From assembly GCA_016209525.1 (NCBI GenBank), contig JACQWK010000220.1, positions 1 through 32,841 on the forward strand: a stretch of 32,841 nt of DNA, given 5' to 3'. Shown here in pieces: positions 15,676 through 24,866 of the stretch (its first letter is position 1; the number at the start of each line of letters is the position of its first letter). The notes beneath the pieces were generated by a model. It did not search any database and was not told the DNA's origin. It saw only the letters and a list, made by a program, of their open reading frames with translations. The position numbers were made by a program, and so were the translations under genes. The DNA is from Verrucomicrobiota bacterium. Lineage in GTDB: Bacteria > Verrucomicrobiota > Verrucomicrobiia > Limisphaerales > SIBE01.

Positions 15676-15705
15676 CTACTTTGAGGTGGAGCGTCGTTGA
15701 CGGTG

Positions 15706-16134
15706 CTACCTGCGGCCCAGTGAGAGAGTTTGCAGGGTCATCGCGCGAGAATTCTTGATCACGGCCAGATTCGCTTCAAAGGATCGAGAGGAAGCGATCA
15801 TATCTGCCATTTCCTCGTGAATGTTGACATTCGGATAGGCCACCATGCCGTCCGCGTTGGCATCCGGGTGGCCCGGCTGAAAAACGAGCCGTGGGGGTTT
15901 ATTATCCTTCAATATTTGAGCGATCTTCACGGTTTGCGGCACAGCTTCGGAATCAGATCCAAGTTTTTGCTGGAGGACGGTCTCGAATTTTACGACCTGC
16001 CGCTGATAAGGGGCGCCTTGGTCAGCTTTGGTGGTGTTGGCGTTGGCAATGTTTTGTGCGATCACCTCCAGCCTCACCCGCTCGGCGTGCAGCGCTGAAG
16101 CTGAACTTTCAAGTCCTGGCAATAACTTCATCAT
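15706..16134 (-). CDS. flgC: Flagellar proximal rod protein FlgC
   Basis: FlgC is a proximal rod subunit. The 142-aa length is standard. The N-terminal rod signature is clear (RLEVIAQNIANANTTKADQG, about residues 22-41), followed by PYQRQVVKFETVL. The C-terminal part contains MVAYPNVNIHEEMADMIASS and FEANLAVIKNSRAM, which is diagnostic for FlgC. It overlaps flgB by 4 bases (16131-16134). Confidence 0.97.
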   Translation of the reverse strand: MMKLLPGLESSASALHAERVRLEVIAQNIANANTTKADQGAPYQRQVVKFETVLQQKLGSDSEAVPQTVKIAQILKDNKPPRLVFQPGHPDANADGMVAYPNVNIHEEMADMIASSRSFEANLAVIKNSRAMTLQTLSLGRR

Positions 16135-16514
16135 ACGTTCCGCCCTAGAATGGCAGCCCGAAGTTTCATCAACGCAGAGGAGATGAAATGGGTCTCCACG
16201 TTGTGGGCCAAAGTGTTTTGTTGAAGTGCGAGCAATTCCTTCTCAAGTTGGACGGTGTTTCCGTCACGGTTGGGTGACGTCGCGGTCTTATCCATCACAA
16301 TCCTGGGCTCAAGACGTTTCACGTCGCGGATATTGTGGGCTGCGACGGCACGGCTGAGTTCCTCGCCAAAACTGGATTCGACATCGATGCGTTTGTAGTT
16401 GGGTGTTTCGACGTTCGCCATGTTGCTCGCGATGGCCTCATGGCGCATGACCGTCGCATCGAGCATCTTTTTGAGCCCCTGATAATTGCTCTGTAGAAAA
16501 AGTCCATTAACCAT
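16131..16514 (-). CDS. flgB: Flagellar proximal rod protein FlgB
   Basis: FlgB is a proximal rod subunit and the first gene of the operon. The conserved motif RHEAIASNMANVETPNYKR and the C-terminal LQQNTLAHNVETHFISSALM region identify it. The start is uncertain. ATG at 16514 gives 127 aa beginning MVNGLFLQSNYQG, which fits the family best. The frame is also open to an ATG at 16541 and a GTG at 16553. None has a good ribosome-binding site. The upstream starts overlap a palindrome that looks like a sigma-54 promoter (16538-16552), which argues for the 16514 start. Confidence 0.92.
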   Translation of the reverse strand: MVNGLFLQSNYQGLKKMLDATVMRHEAIASNMANVETPNYKRIDVESSFGEELSRAVAAHNIRDVKRLEPRIVMDKTATSPNRDGNTVQLEKELLALQQNTLAHNVETHFISSALMKLRAAILGRNV

Positions 16515-16537
16515 AACTTTTTGCCGACTGCTGCCAA

Positions 16538-16552
16538 GCATGGCACGTGCCA
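16538..16552 (-). promoter_or_regulatory. Candidate sigma-54 promoter for the flagellar operon
   Basis: On the minus strand the sequence is TGGCACGTGCCATGC. The sigma-54 consensus is TGGCAC-N5-TTGC, with the GG and GC pairs separated by 10 bases. Here spacing and both dinucleotides match, and only the T before TGC differs (A). Transcription would start near 16526, just ahead of the ATG of flgB at 16514, leaving a very short leader with no ribosome-binding site. The first 12 bases are also a perfect palindrome, so it could instead be an operator. No activator gene is visible nearby. Confidence 0.35.
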
Positions 16553-16553
16553 C

Positions 16554-17054
16554 TAGGAGACGGGCCTGCGATACTCAATCGCCTCTGAGGCCGCTCGGTG
16601 CGTAGGTTTCCAAGCCGTCCGCGCGCGAATCGATGTGGCGATCCGCAACCGCAGACGCAAGGCGGCGGATATCGGTCCTAATCAGGGCCTCCTCTTTGTT
16701 ACCTTGGCGGCACGAATGCACGGTTGCATCGACATTCCTGAGCGCCACTCGGCGAGTTGAGGCTCGGAGAGTGGCTGGCAAAACTTTCCCTCTACGACCG
16801 GTCTGGTTCCTTTGTGTATGGAAGTTTTTTCCTCGACACTTCGCTGGAAATGCCGATATCACGGCGAAGATCGCAGGCTGTCGCTGCGATGAATGCATCT
16901 CAAGCCGGTTTGAGTTCCGATTCTAGCGGCACAGATTCCGCTGCGAGACTCAGCAACTGACAAGCGGACAAAATGCACGTCAAGACTGGAACCATCTCAG
17001 TTAACTGCGATTATTTTGAAGATTGAAAGGAACGTTCAGGTCATTCGGAACCTC
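16554..17054. other. Divergent spacer between flgB and the Sel1 gene
   Basis: This is about 500 bases between two divergent genes. Short open frames exist on both strands (for example minus 16575-16898 and plus 16757-16960), but none shows a recognisable domain, signal peptide or good ribosome-binding site. I treat the region as regulatory. A GCCGATAT word at 16852-16859 resembles a FliA-type -10 box, but no matching TAAA -35 lies at the right distance. Confidence 0.5.
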
Positions 17055-18743
17055 ATGCGGATCTACCGAGTTCTAGTGATGCTCGCGGCGGTCCCGCTGA
17101 TCTCACCGACGATGTTGGGTGCGGCGAATGCCGCCTCGACGGGAGCGTCTCCCCTTCAAAGTCAGATATCCAAATGGAAAACAGCCGGCGAAAAAGGGGA
17201 AGCCTGGGCGTGCTTCAACCTTGGTTTGGCCTATCATCTTGGAAAGGACGTCGAAAAAAACGAGGCAGAAGCCATCAGATGGTACTTGTTGGCGGCCGAA
17301 AAGGGGTTTGCCGCGGCTCAAGCGAACTTAGGATACTGCTATGAGACAGGTTTTGGCGTACCTGTGGATTACGCCGAAAGTGTGAAATGGTACCAACTGG
17401 CGGCTCAGCAAGGTCATCCATTTGCCCAATACAACTTAGGAAAAAAATACCAAACCGGTCCCGGTGTTCCCATCGATCCAAAGATGGCTGAGAAATGGCT
17501 CCGACAAGCAGCGCAACGAAACTTTGTTCCGGCCTATTTCAGCTTGGGCCAGATTTATGCCAACGATACTTCGGGGAATGCCGACTATCGTGAGGCTTTC
17601 AAGTGGTTTAAGACCGCCGCAGAACAGGGCTACGCGCCTGCCCAACACGCCATCGGCTACCTATACTTCGAAGGCAAAGGAGTTCAGACAAACTACTTCG
17701 AGGCCGTGAAATGGTACAGCCTCGCTGCGAGCCGTAATTTTGCAGACTCCCATTACAACCTTGGTATCTGCTACGAACGCGGGTTCGGCGTCCCGCAAAA
17801 CCTGGTTGCTGCGGTCACGCATTACCGGACCGCCGCCGAATTTGGCCATCCGTACGCCCAGTACAGCATTGGCGTTTGCTATTACGAAGGCAAAGGCCTC
17901 GAGGCGGATTTTCTTCAGGCCTACAAATGGTGGAATTTGTCCGCTGTGCAGGGAATCCCTGAGGCTGCGTCCAGCAGAGAAATCCTGACGCGTCTCATGA
18001 CCGAAAGCCAAATCAAGGAGGGCCAGCGCCTCGCCAGTGAGTTCGTCCCGAGACAATCCACCGCTCACGAGGGCCCCAAACCTGTCGCGACGCCCTCCGC
18101 CGATGTCTCGGAGATCAAGAGAGTCGGCACCGGCTTCCTGGTTTCATCGGATGGTTTCCTTGTCTCCACACTCCGGACTGTTGCCGGCGCTACGAACATT
18201 CAGGTGATCACGGAAGGCGGAAGCTTTACGGCGAATCTCGTGCATGCCGATCCTTTGGGTGACATTGCGCTTCTGAAGGTGCTCGGCGTCTTCCAACCTT
18301 TGCCGCTCGTTCCGACGCGGGAAAGCGCGGTCAAAGACGGGATCCTCGCGTTGGGTTTTGACAACGAGAATCAGGGCCAGTTTAATCCCAAAGTCGCGCG
18401 AGGGAGCATCACGGCGCTGCTTGGGTTTCAAGCGGATCCGCGGCAATTGACTCTCCAACCGCATGTCGCGGCGCCTTTCGTCGGGACCGCAGTCGTGAAT
18501 CGTCACGGGCAAGTGATCGGCATGATGTTGGCCGTTCCTCCAGGGACAGTGCCGTCGGAGGCCAAGGACAGCCCGCCTCCCACGGTTAGCTACGCGCTCA
18601 AGAGCGAGCATTTGATCAATTTCCTTCGAAGTATTCCGGAAGCCAAGCCCCTGGTGGAGGAACCGAGATCCGGCGAGGCTAGTGCGGTGGAGGAAGTCCT
18701 ATCGAGAGCACGGGCGGCGACGGCGCTCATCGTCGTGCTGTAA
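17055..18743 (+). CDS. Secreted Sel1-repeat protein with a degenerate trypsin-like domain
   Basis: With the ATG start the 562-aa product has a signal peptide (about residues 1-26, ending in ANA); a TTG 13 codons upstream is possible. Residues about 45-310 contain seven Sel1-like repeats of 34-37 residues (pattern AQYNLGxxYExGxGVPxDxxEAxKWYxLAAxxG). These form a helical scaffold for protein binding. Residues about 355-535 resemble an HtrA/trypsin fold (GTGFLVSSDGFLVSTLRTV, then DPLGDIALLKV). The catalytic His position holds Arg374 and the nucleophile Ser position (normally GNSGGPLVN) reads FVGTAVVN with Val476. Only Asp403 is kept. The domain is therefore probably a non-catalytic binding module in the periplasm. 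It lies between two motility operons, but a motility role is only suggested by location. Confidence 0.85.
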   Translation: MRIYRVLVMLAAVPLISPTMLGAANAASTGASPLQSQISKWKTAGEKGEAWACFNLGLAYHLGKDVEKNEAEAIRWYLLAAEKGFAAAQANLGYCYETGFGVPVDYAESVKWYQLAAQQGHPFAQYNLGKKYQTGPGVPIDPKMAEKWLRQAAQRNFVPAYFSLGQIYANDTSGNADYREAFKWFKTAAEQGYAPAQHAIGYLYFEGKGVQTNYFEAVKWYSLAASRNFADSHYNLGICYERGFGVPQNLVAAVTHYRTAAEFGHPYAQYSIGVCYYEGKGLEADFLQAYKWWNLSAVQGIPEAASSREILTRLMTESQIKEGQRLASEFVPRQSTAHEGPKPVATPSADVSEIKRVGTGFLVSSDGFLVSTLRTVAGATNIQVITEGGSFTANLVHADPLGDIALLKVLGVFQPLPLVPTRESAVKDGILALGFDNENQGQFNPKVARGSITALLGFQADPRQLTLQPHVAAPFVGTAVVNRHGQVIGMMLAVPPGTVPSEAKDSPPPTVSYALKSEHLINFLRSIPEAKPLVEEPRSGEASAVEEVLSRARAATALIVVL

Positions 18744-18832
18744 GGTTTGGCGATCCGGACGAAACCTGAGATGCGGTCGGCGGTCGTGGGCAAGCGCGCG
18801 GCGCAGTTCTTGCTCAGCAGGCAGATTCATGT

Positions 18833-19099
18833 ATGCGTTTGGTTGTCGTGATAGCTGGAGCGTTTGGTTTTATGACCGTGGTCTTGGGGAGTTTAGCATG
18901 GAATAAGCCGATCGAGACTAGCCTGGTCAACGGAGCAATCTCAGCTTTCGTCGCTGGCATTCTACTGCGTTGGTGGATGAAGCTCTGGATTTCCAGCCTC
19001 GAACAGGTTTCAAGGCAGGAGGAGCTCGCCGCACATTTGGATCAGCTCGAAACGGCGTCGGAGCAAGCGCAATCGGGAAGCAAATTGAGTGAACCTTGA
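18833..19099 (+). CDS. Small two-helix membrane protein upstream of the sigma factor
   Basis: I do not recognise this 88-aa protein. It has two hydrophobic segments, about residues 2-22 (VVVIAGAFGFMTVVLGSLAW) and 30-47 (SLVNGAISAFVAGILL), then a Trp/Lys-rich boundary and a charged helical C-terminus rich in Glu and Gln (about 56-85). The latter probably lies in the cytoplasm as a short coiled coil. It begins 89 bases after the Sel1 gene and ends 49 bases before the likely start of the sigma factor, so it appears to head the fliA-motA-motB unit. Codon use and frame are consistent with a real gene. A membrane regulator of the sigma factor or a stator accessory protein are possibilities, with no direct evidence for either. 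Confidence 0.65.
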   Translation: MRLVVVIAGAFGFMTVVLGSLAWNKPIETSLVNGAISAFVAGILLRWWMKLWISSLEQVSRQEELAAHLDQLETASEQAQSGSKLSEP

Positions 19100-19148
19100 G
19101 AACCATGATAGCCGGGGGACTGAGGGGAAGGGACGCGTTGCAGAGACT

Positions 19149-19916
19149 ATGTCCGGCAAGGTGGCGAGACTCTACCACGCCACCAATATCAAGGGGTTCT
19201 CTGAAGACGAACTCGTGTTGAAATATGCTCCGCTGGTGCTGAAAATGGTCCACCGGATCGCGCCCATCGTTCGTTCCGTCGTTGACTTCGATGACTTGAA
19301 GAACGTCGGGTATCTCGCTCTAGTGCAAGCGGCTCGGGCCTTCGATCCCGACCTCGGAGTCGCTTTCGAAGTGTACTGCAAATATCGTGTTCGAGGAGCA
19401 ATCTTGGACGAATTGCGAAGGAACTCGCCAGTCACCAGGACCGTCTATTCCAAATGGAAAAAGCTCGAAAGAACCATCCAAGACCTCGAGGATAAGCTCG
19501 GCCATCCGCCCTCGGAAGGAGAGGTCGCCGCGGCGCTCGGCATTACGGTGAACGGTTACCGCGAGCTCCTCGACGAGTTGAAACTGGTCGCATACGTGTC
19601 TCTGGACGAGATTTCCTCCCAAGAGAGCGATCTCGGCGAATTCACGCCTTTCCAATTGGCGGATCTCCACCAGGTCGATCCCGCTGGACAAGTGACGGCG
19701 CGCGATCTGCAAGAGCTGGTCCGTGACCGGATTTTGCAGATGAGTCCGCAACATCGAAAGATTCTGACTTTTTACTATTACGAAGGCCTCCGTTTCAAAG
19801 ACATTGCCGCGCTTATGAACGTGAGCGAATCGCGAATTTGTCAGATCCACACGGAAGCTATTATGGCCTTGCGCGCCTTCCTTGACAGAGAACAGAGTTT
19901 GGTCAATAAAAGGTAA
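19149..19916 (+). CDS. fliA: FliA/WhiG-family RNA polymerase sigma factor
   Basis: This is a sigma-28 type factor that directs RNA polymerase to late flagellar genes. Region 2 is clear at about residues 45-95 (VDFDDLKNVGYLALVQAARAF, then VYCKYRVRGAILDELRR). Region 3 follows (KLERTIQDLEDKLGHPPSEGEVA in part, then a YVSLDE turn). Region 4 is at about 195-240 (LTFYYYEGLRFKDIAALMNV and SESRICQIHTEAI). The 255-aa length fits. The ATG at 19149 gives the normal N-terminus; a GTG at 19089 would add 20 polar residues and overlap the 88-aa gene. motA follows 7 bases after the stop. No anti-sigma FlgM gene is recognisable in the window. It is named by family and by linkage to motAB. Confidence 0.93.
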   Translation: MSGKVARLYHATNIKGFSEDELVLKYAPLVLKMVHRIAPIVRSVVDFDDLKNVGYLALVQAARAFDPDLGVAFEVYCKYRVRGAILDELRRNSPVTRTVYSKWKKLERTIQDLEDKLGHPPSEGEVAAALGITVNGYRELLDELKLVAYVSLDEISSQESDLGEFTPFQLADLHQVDPAGQVTARDLQELVRDRILQMSPQHRKILTFYYYEGLRFKDIAALMNVSESRICQIHTEAIMALRAFLDREQSLVNKR

Positions 19917-19923
19917 TGGTCCT

Positions 19924-20787
19924 ATGGTAATCGTCATCGGTCTGATTGTTATTTTCGGCGGTTCGATCTACGGATTCACTCATGGTGGCGGCAAGCTTGG
20001 CTCGCTCCTCCACGTTGGCGAGGTAGCCACCATCGCCGGCATGGCAGTCGGATCCATGATCATCATGTCGCCAGCGAAGGTCTTGAAGCAAATCTTCCAG
20101 ATGAGCTTGGCGATCTTCAAGGGGGCTCCCTTCAAGAAATCGGACTTCGAGGACCTCTTGAAAGTCATGTACGAGCTGTTTGTCCTGGGACGCCGCAATG
20201 GAATGATTGCGCTGGAGGAACATGTCATGAGTCCGGGTGCGAGCAGTCTGTTCAAGAAGTATCCTTCGTTTCACAACAATCACGAGGCGCTCGAGTTCTT
20301 CTGTGACGGGTTAAGGCCGATCGTGGATGGCAGGATTAAGCCCGATCAACTAGAACCGCTGATGGACAAATCCTTGGCTTCGGTAGAGCATGAGAAGCAC
20401 ACGCCGCCCATGGTCTTGAGCAAGGTTGCGGATGCGCTGCCGGGATTCGGCATTGTGGCGGCCGTTCTGGGTATCGTGATCACGATGGGAGCCATCAGCG
20501 GCGACGTAAGCACCGTGGGCGAAAAAATCGGAGCGGCACTCACGGGCACGCTCATGGGAGTCTTTCTATGTTACGGAATCGTCGGCCCCATCGCCACCAA
20601 CATAGAGTTCTATAACCACGGCACATTGACCTACCTGAACTGCATCAAAGCCGCGGTCGTGGCATTCGCCAACGGCTTGCCTCCGCTGGTCGCGGTGGAG
20701 GTCGGTCGCCGGGTGCTTGACGAAGATATGCGCCCCACGGCCTCGGAGCTGGAGACAACTCTTAAGACGATGGGCAGCCAGAAATAG
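19924..20787 (+). CDS. motA: Flagellar motor stator protein MotA
   Basis: MotA is the inner-membrane stator subunit that couples ion flow to rotor torque. The 287-aa product has four hydrophobic segments: residues 1-20 and about 32-50 near the N-terminus, and about 170-195 and 205-228 further on. Between them is a large cytoplasmic loop (about 60-165) that contacts FliG. The third and fourth helices contain the conserved ALPGFGIVAAVLGIVITMG and ALTGTLMGVFLCYGIVGPIA, which include the proline positions needed for function. I chose the ATG at 19924 because it has AGG 10 bases upstream and gives the canonical MVIVIGLIVIFGG start. A longer frame beginning at 19882 would overlap the sigma gene. 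Length and features match the enteric-type MotA subgroup. Confidence 0.96.
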   Translation: MVIVIGLIVIFGGSIYGFTHGGGKLGSLLHVGEVATIAGMAVGSMIIMSPAKVLKQIFQMSLAIFKGAPFKKSDFEDLLKVMYELFVLGRRNGMIALEEHVMSPGASSLFKKYPSFHNNHEALEFFCDGLRPIVDGRIKPDQLEPLMDKSLASVEHEKHTPPMVLSKVADALPGFGIVAAVLGIVITMGAISGDVSTVGEKIGAALTGTLMGVFLCYGIVGPIATNIEFYNHGTLTYLNCIKAAVVAFANGLPPLVAVEVGRRVLDEDMRPTASELETTLKTMGSQK

Positions 20788-20814
20788 GCGCGAGGCGGTC
20801 AAACTTTTCTACTT

Positions 20815-21543
20815 ATGGCAGCAGGCGGAGGCGGATCATGGAAAGTGGCGTATGCGGATTTTATCACCGCCATGATGGCTCTGTTCATGGTCCTGTGGAT
20901 CATGAATCAGGACCAAGAGGTCAAAGGCTCGGTCGAAGAGTTTTTTAAGAATCCGTGGAAGGCCGCTCTGAGCGATTCCACAGGGATCATTCCCGTGCGA
21001 AACGCGGACGTGACGCAGTCTCAAAGGTCCAATTTTGAGGCTCCCTCGGCGATTCAACTCGAGGCCGCGCGCCGCATTAACGAAGATCTGCTCAGGACTT
21101 TCGTCCAGAACAAGGAATATCGTGAGCATCGCTCACTCGCCATTGAGATGACCTCGGAAGGATTACTCATCAATTTTCTCGACAACCCGAGTCACCCGGT
21201 TTTCACCATCGAGAAAGGCTCCGTCAAGTTCACCACCTACGGGCGTTGGGTGTTCGATACCGTCGCCTGGGAAATCGCCCGTTATCCTTCGACCTCCATT
21301 GAGCTGGAGGGGCATACTGAGAACGGTTTCAAGCCGCTTCAACCTGACTACACGGCTTGGGAAGTCTCGATGGATGAGGCTTCGATTGCGCGGAGGCGCC
21401 TGCTCGAAATGGGAGTGACCGAAGCTCAAATTGTCAAGGTTTCAGGCTTTGCCGGCACCCGGCCGCTGAAAGAGAAGAAGCCTGAAGATCCGTCCAATCG
21501 CAGAGTATCAATCATGATTCGCTCCGGACGGGAACCGGAATAA
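20815..21543 (+). CDS. motB: Flagellar motor stator protein MotB
   Basis: MotB forms the ion channel with MotA and anchors it to peptidoglycan. The 242-aa product starts MAAGGGGSWKVAYADFITAM. Asp15 in AYADF is the expected ion-carrying aspartate in the single transmembrane helix (about residues 11-30). A plug/linker region follows (about 33-75). The OmpA-like peptidoglycan-binding domain is at about 115-240 (SIELEGHTENG, then ASIARRRLLEMGV and PSNRRVSIMI). The enteric proteins are about 60 residues longer, so the linker is compact here. It starts 27 bases after motA. Whether it is proton- or sodium-driven cannot be settled from this alone. Confidence 0.95.
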   Translation: MAAGGGGSWKVAYADFITAMMALFMVLWIMNQDQEVKGSVEEFFKNPWKAALSDSTGIIPVRNADVTQSQRSNFEAPSAIQLEAARRINEDLLRTFVQNKEYREHRSLAIEMTSEGLLINFLDNPSHPVFTIEKGSVKFTTYGRWVFDTVAWEIARYPSTSIELEGHTENGFKPLQPDYTAWEVSMDEASIARRRLLEMGVTEAQIVKVSGFAGTRPLKEKKPEDPSNRRVSIMIRSGREPE

Positions 21544-21558
21544 GCAGCTTCACCACCC

Positions 21559-23399
<1,841 letters not shown>

Positions 23400-23495
23400 T
23401 CAGCGGCTACGATCCATAATTCCGTTTGGGAGATCCTGGCGGCACACAAAAAGGAATTGTCCTCCGCTGCAAATCACGGCACTCTCTCGCCCTCT

Positions 23496-24866
23496 ATGCA
23501 GCAGGTAAATGTGGGCATGATTGGCTGTGGAACTGTGGGTGGCGGAGTCCTGCAAGCTCTGCAACGAAACAGTCCCCTCATGGCATCGCGCCTTGGCGTC
23601 AAACTCAGCGTCGCCAAAGTCGCCGTGCGCCATCCCCGCAAGGTTCGCGCGGTCGCGATCCCGCCCTCCCTCATCACCACAGACTGGGAAAACGTCGTCG
23701 CCGACCCTCGAATCAATCTGGTGGTGGAGTTGATCGGAGGCACAACGATGGCCCGCAAAATCATCCTGCATGCGCTCTCCGCCGGCAAACCGGTCATCAC
23801 AGCCAACAAAGCCTTGCTCTCAGCGCACGGCGAAGAACTGTTCGCGGCCGCCCAAGAGTACGGCGCCAATCTCTATTACGAAGCAAGCGTCGGCGGAGGG
23901 ATTCCGATCATCAAGGTCTTGCGCGAAGCGTTGATCGGAAATCGCATCACGCGGATCTACGGCATCGTCAACGGCACGTGCAATTACATCCTCACTCGCA
24001 TGAAACTTGAGTCTGCCGATTTCGCTGATGTCTTGGCGGAGGCCCAACGGCTCGGTTACGCGGAAGCCGAGCCGTCCTTGGATATCGACGGATACGACGC
24101 CTTGCACAAAGTCGGCATCCTCGCTTCCCTGGCGCACGGATTCTGGGTCAATCCTAAACACATCTATGTGGAAGGCATCCGCTCGATCTCCAGACTCGAC
24201 ATCCAATTCGCCGGCCAGCTTGGCTATACGATCAAACTCCTCGGTGTGGTGAAGCGTTTTGACGACTTGCGATTCGCGAATGACGCGCCGCCCCGGCGCA
24301 AATCGCGTAATTCCCAAATCGAAAATCGTCGATCTGCTCGCGTGCAGGTCTCGGTCTATCCTGCGCTCATCCCCAACTCGCACGTCCTGGCCAGCGTCAA
24401 CCATGTCTTTAACGCCATTTATGTCCGAGGCGATGTCGTGGGCGATACGTTGTACTACGGTCGCGGAGCCGGCCCAGACGCCACCGCCAGCGCCGTGCTG
24501 AGCGACTTGGCCGACGCGGCCCTGGACCTGAAATGCGGCAGCAAGAGCCGAATCCCGCCTTTCGTTCCCCACGAATGCGATGGAGCTGTCCTGAATATGG
24601 GGGAGGTTTTGTCCAGGTACTACGTCCGGCTGAGCGTGGTTGACAAGCCGGGCACGCTCGCAAGGATTGCGGCTATTCTGGGCCGGGAAAAGATCGGCAT
24701 TTCTTCGGTGATTCAACCCGAGGGCCACGAGGGAGAAAGCGTTCCGTTGATCCTGATGATCCACGACGCGCCCAATGCCGCCATGACTCAAGCGCTTGAG
24801 AAGATCGGCCGGCTGGCTGTTGTCAAAGCAACGCCCCGAATCATTCGCGTGGAAAGCTTCGAATGA
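23496..24866 (+). CDS. hom: Homoserine dehydrogenase with ACT domain
   Basis: This enzyme reduces aspartate semialdehyde to homoserine, the branch step to threonine and methionine. The 456-aa product has an N-terminal NAD(P)-binding Rossmann fold (VGMIGCGTVGGGVLQAL, about residues 6-22), the central catalytic region (TANKALLSAHGEELF; YYEASVGGGIPIIKVLRE; IYGIVNGTCNYILTRM; YAEAEPSLDIDGYDA), and a C-terminal ACT regulatory domain (about 375-456, from YYVRLSVVDKPGTLARIAAI). The ATG at 23496 starts right at the Rossmann strand; a TTG at 23457 is possible. A basic, low-complexity insertion lies at about residues 258-283 (DAPPRRKSRNSQIENRRSA), where relatives have a short turn before VQVSVYPALIP. 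The stop overlaps thrC by 4 bases. Confidence 0.96.
   Translation: MQQVNVGMIGCGTVGGGVLQALQRNSPLMASRLGVKLSVAKVAVRHPRKVRAVAIPPSLITTDWENVVADPRINLVVELIGGTTMARKIILHALSAGKPVITANKALLSAHGEELFAAAQEYGANLYYEASVGGGIPIIKVLREALIGNRITRIYGIVNGTCNYILTRMKLESADFADVLAEAQRLGYAEAEPSLDIDGYDALHKVGILASLAHGFWVNPKHIYVEGIRSISRLDIQFAGQLGYTIKLLGVVKRFDDLRFANDAPPRRKSRNSQIENRRSARVQVSVYPALIPNSHVLASVNHVFNAIYVRGDVVGDTLYYGRGAGPDATASAVLSDLADAALDLKCGSKSRIPPFVPHECDGAVLNMGEVLSRYYVRLSVVDKPGTLARIAAILGREKIGISSVIQPEGHEGESVPLILMIHDAPNAAMTQALEKIGRLAVVKATPRIIRVESFE

Noticed and set aside
16665-16700. Minus-strand ACCGATAT with a CAAAG word as a FliA-type promoter for flgB
   Set aside because: The spacing to the possible -35 is about 18 bases and both boxes deviate. 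The sigma-54-like site nearer flgB is the better match.
16852-16859. GCCGATAT as a FliA-type -10 box for the Sel1 gene
   Set aside because: No TAAA-like -35 lies about 15 bases upstream.
16757-16960. Plus-strand 67-codon frame in the flgB-Sel1 spacer
   Set aside because: It has a TTG start, no ribosome-binding site, no domain, and compositional features like its surroundings.
23820-24791. Long minus-strand open frame (323 codons) inside hom
   Set aside because: It lies fully antisense to a canonical homoserine dehydrogenase and its product shows no domain. Such frames are common opposite GC-rich genes.
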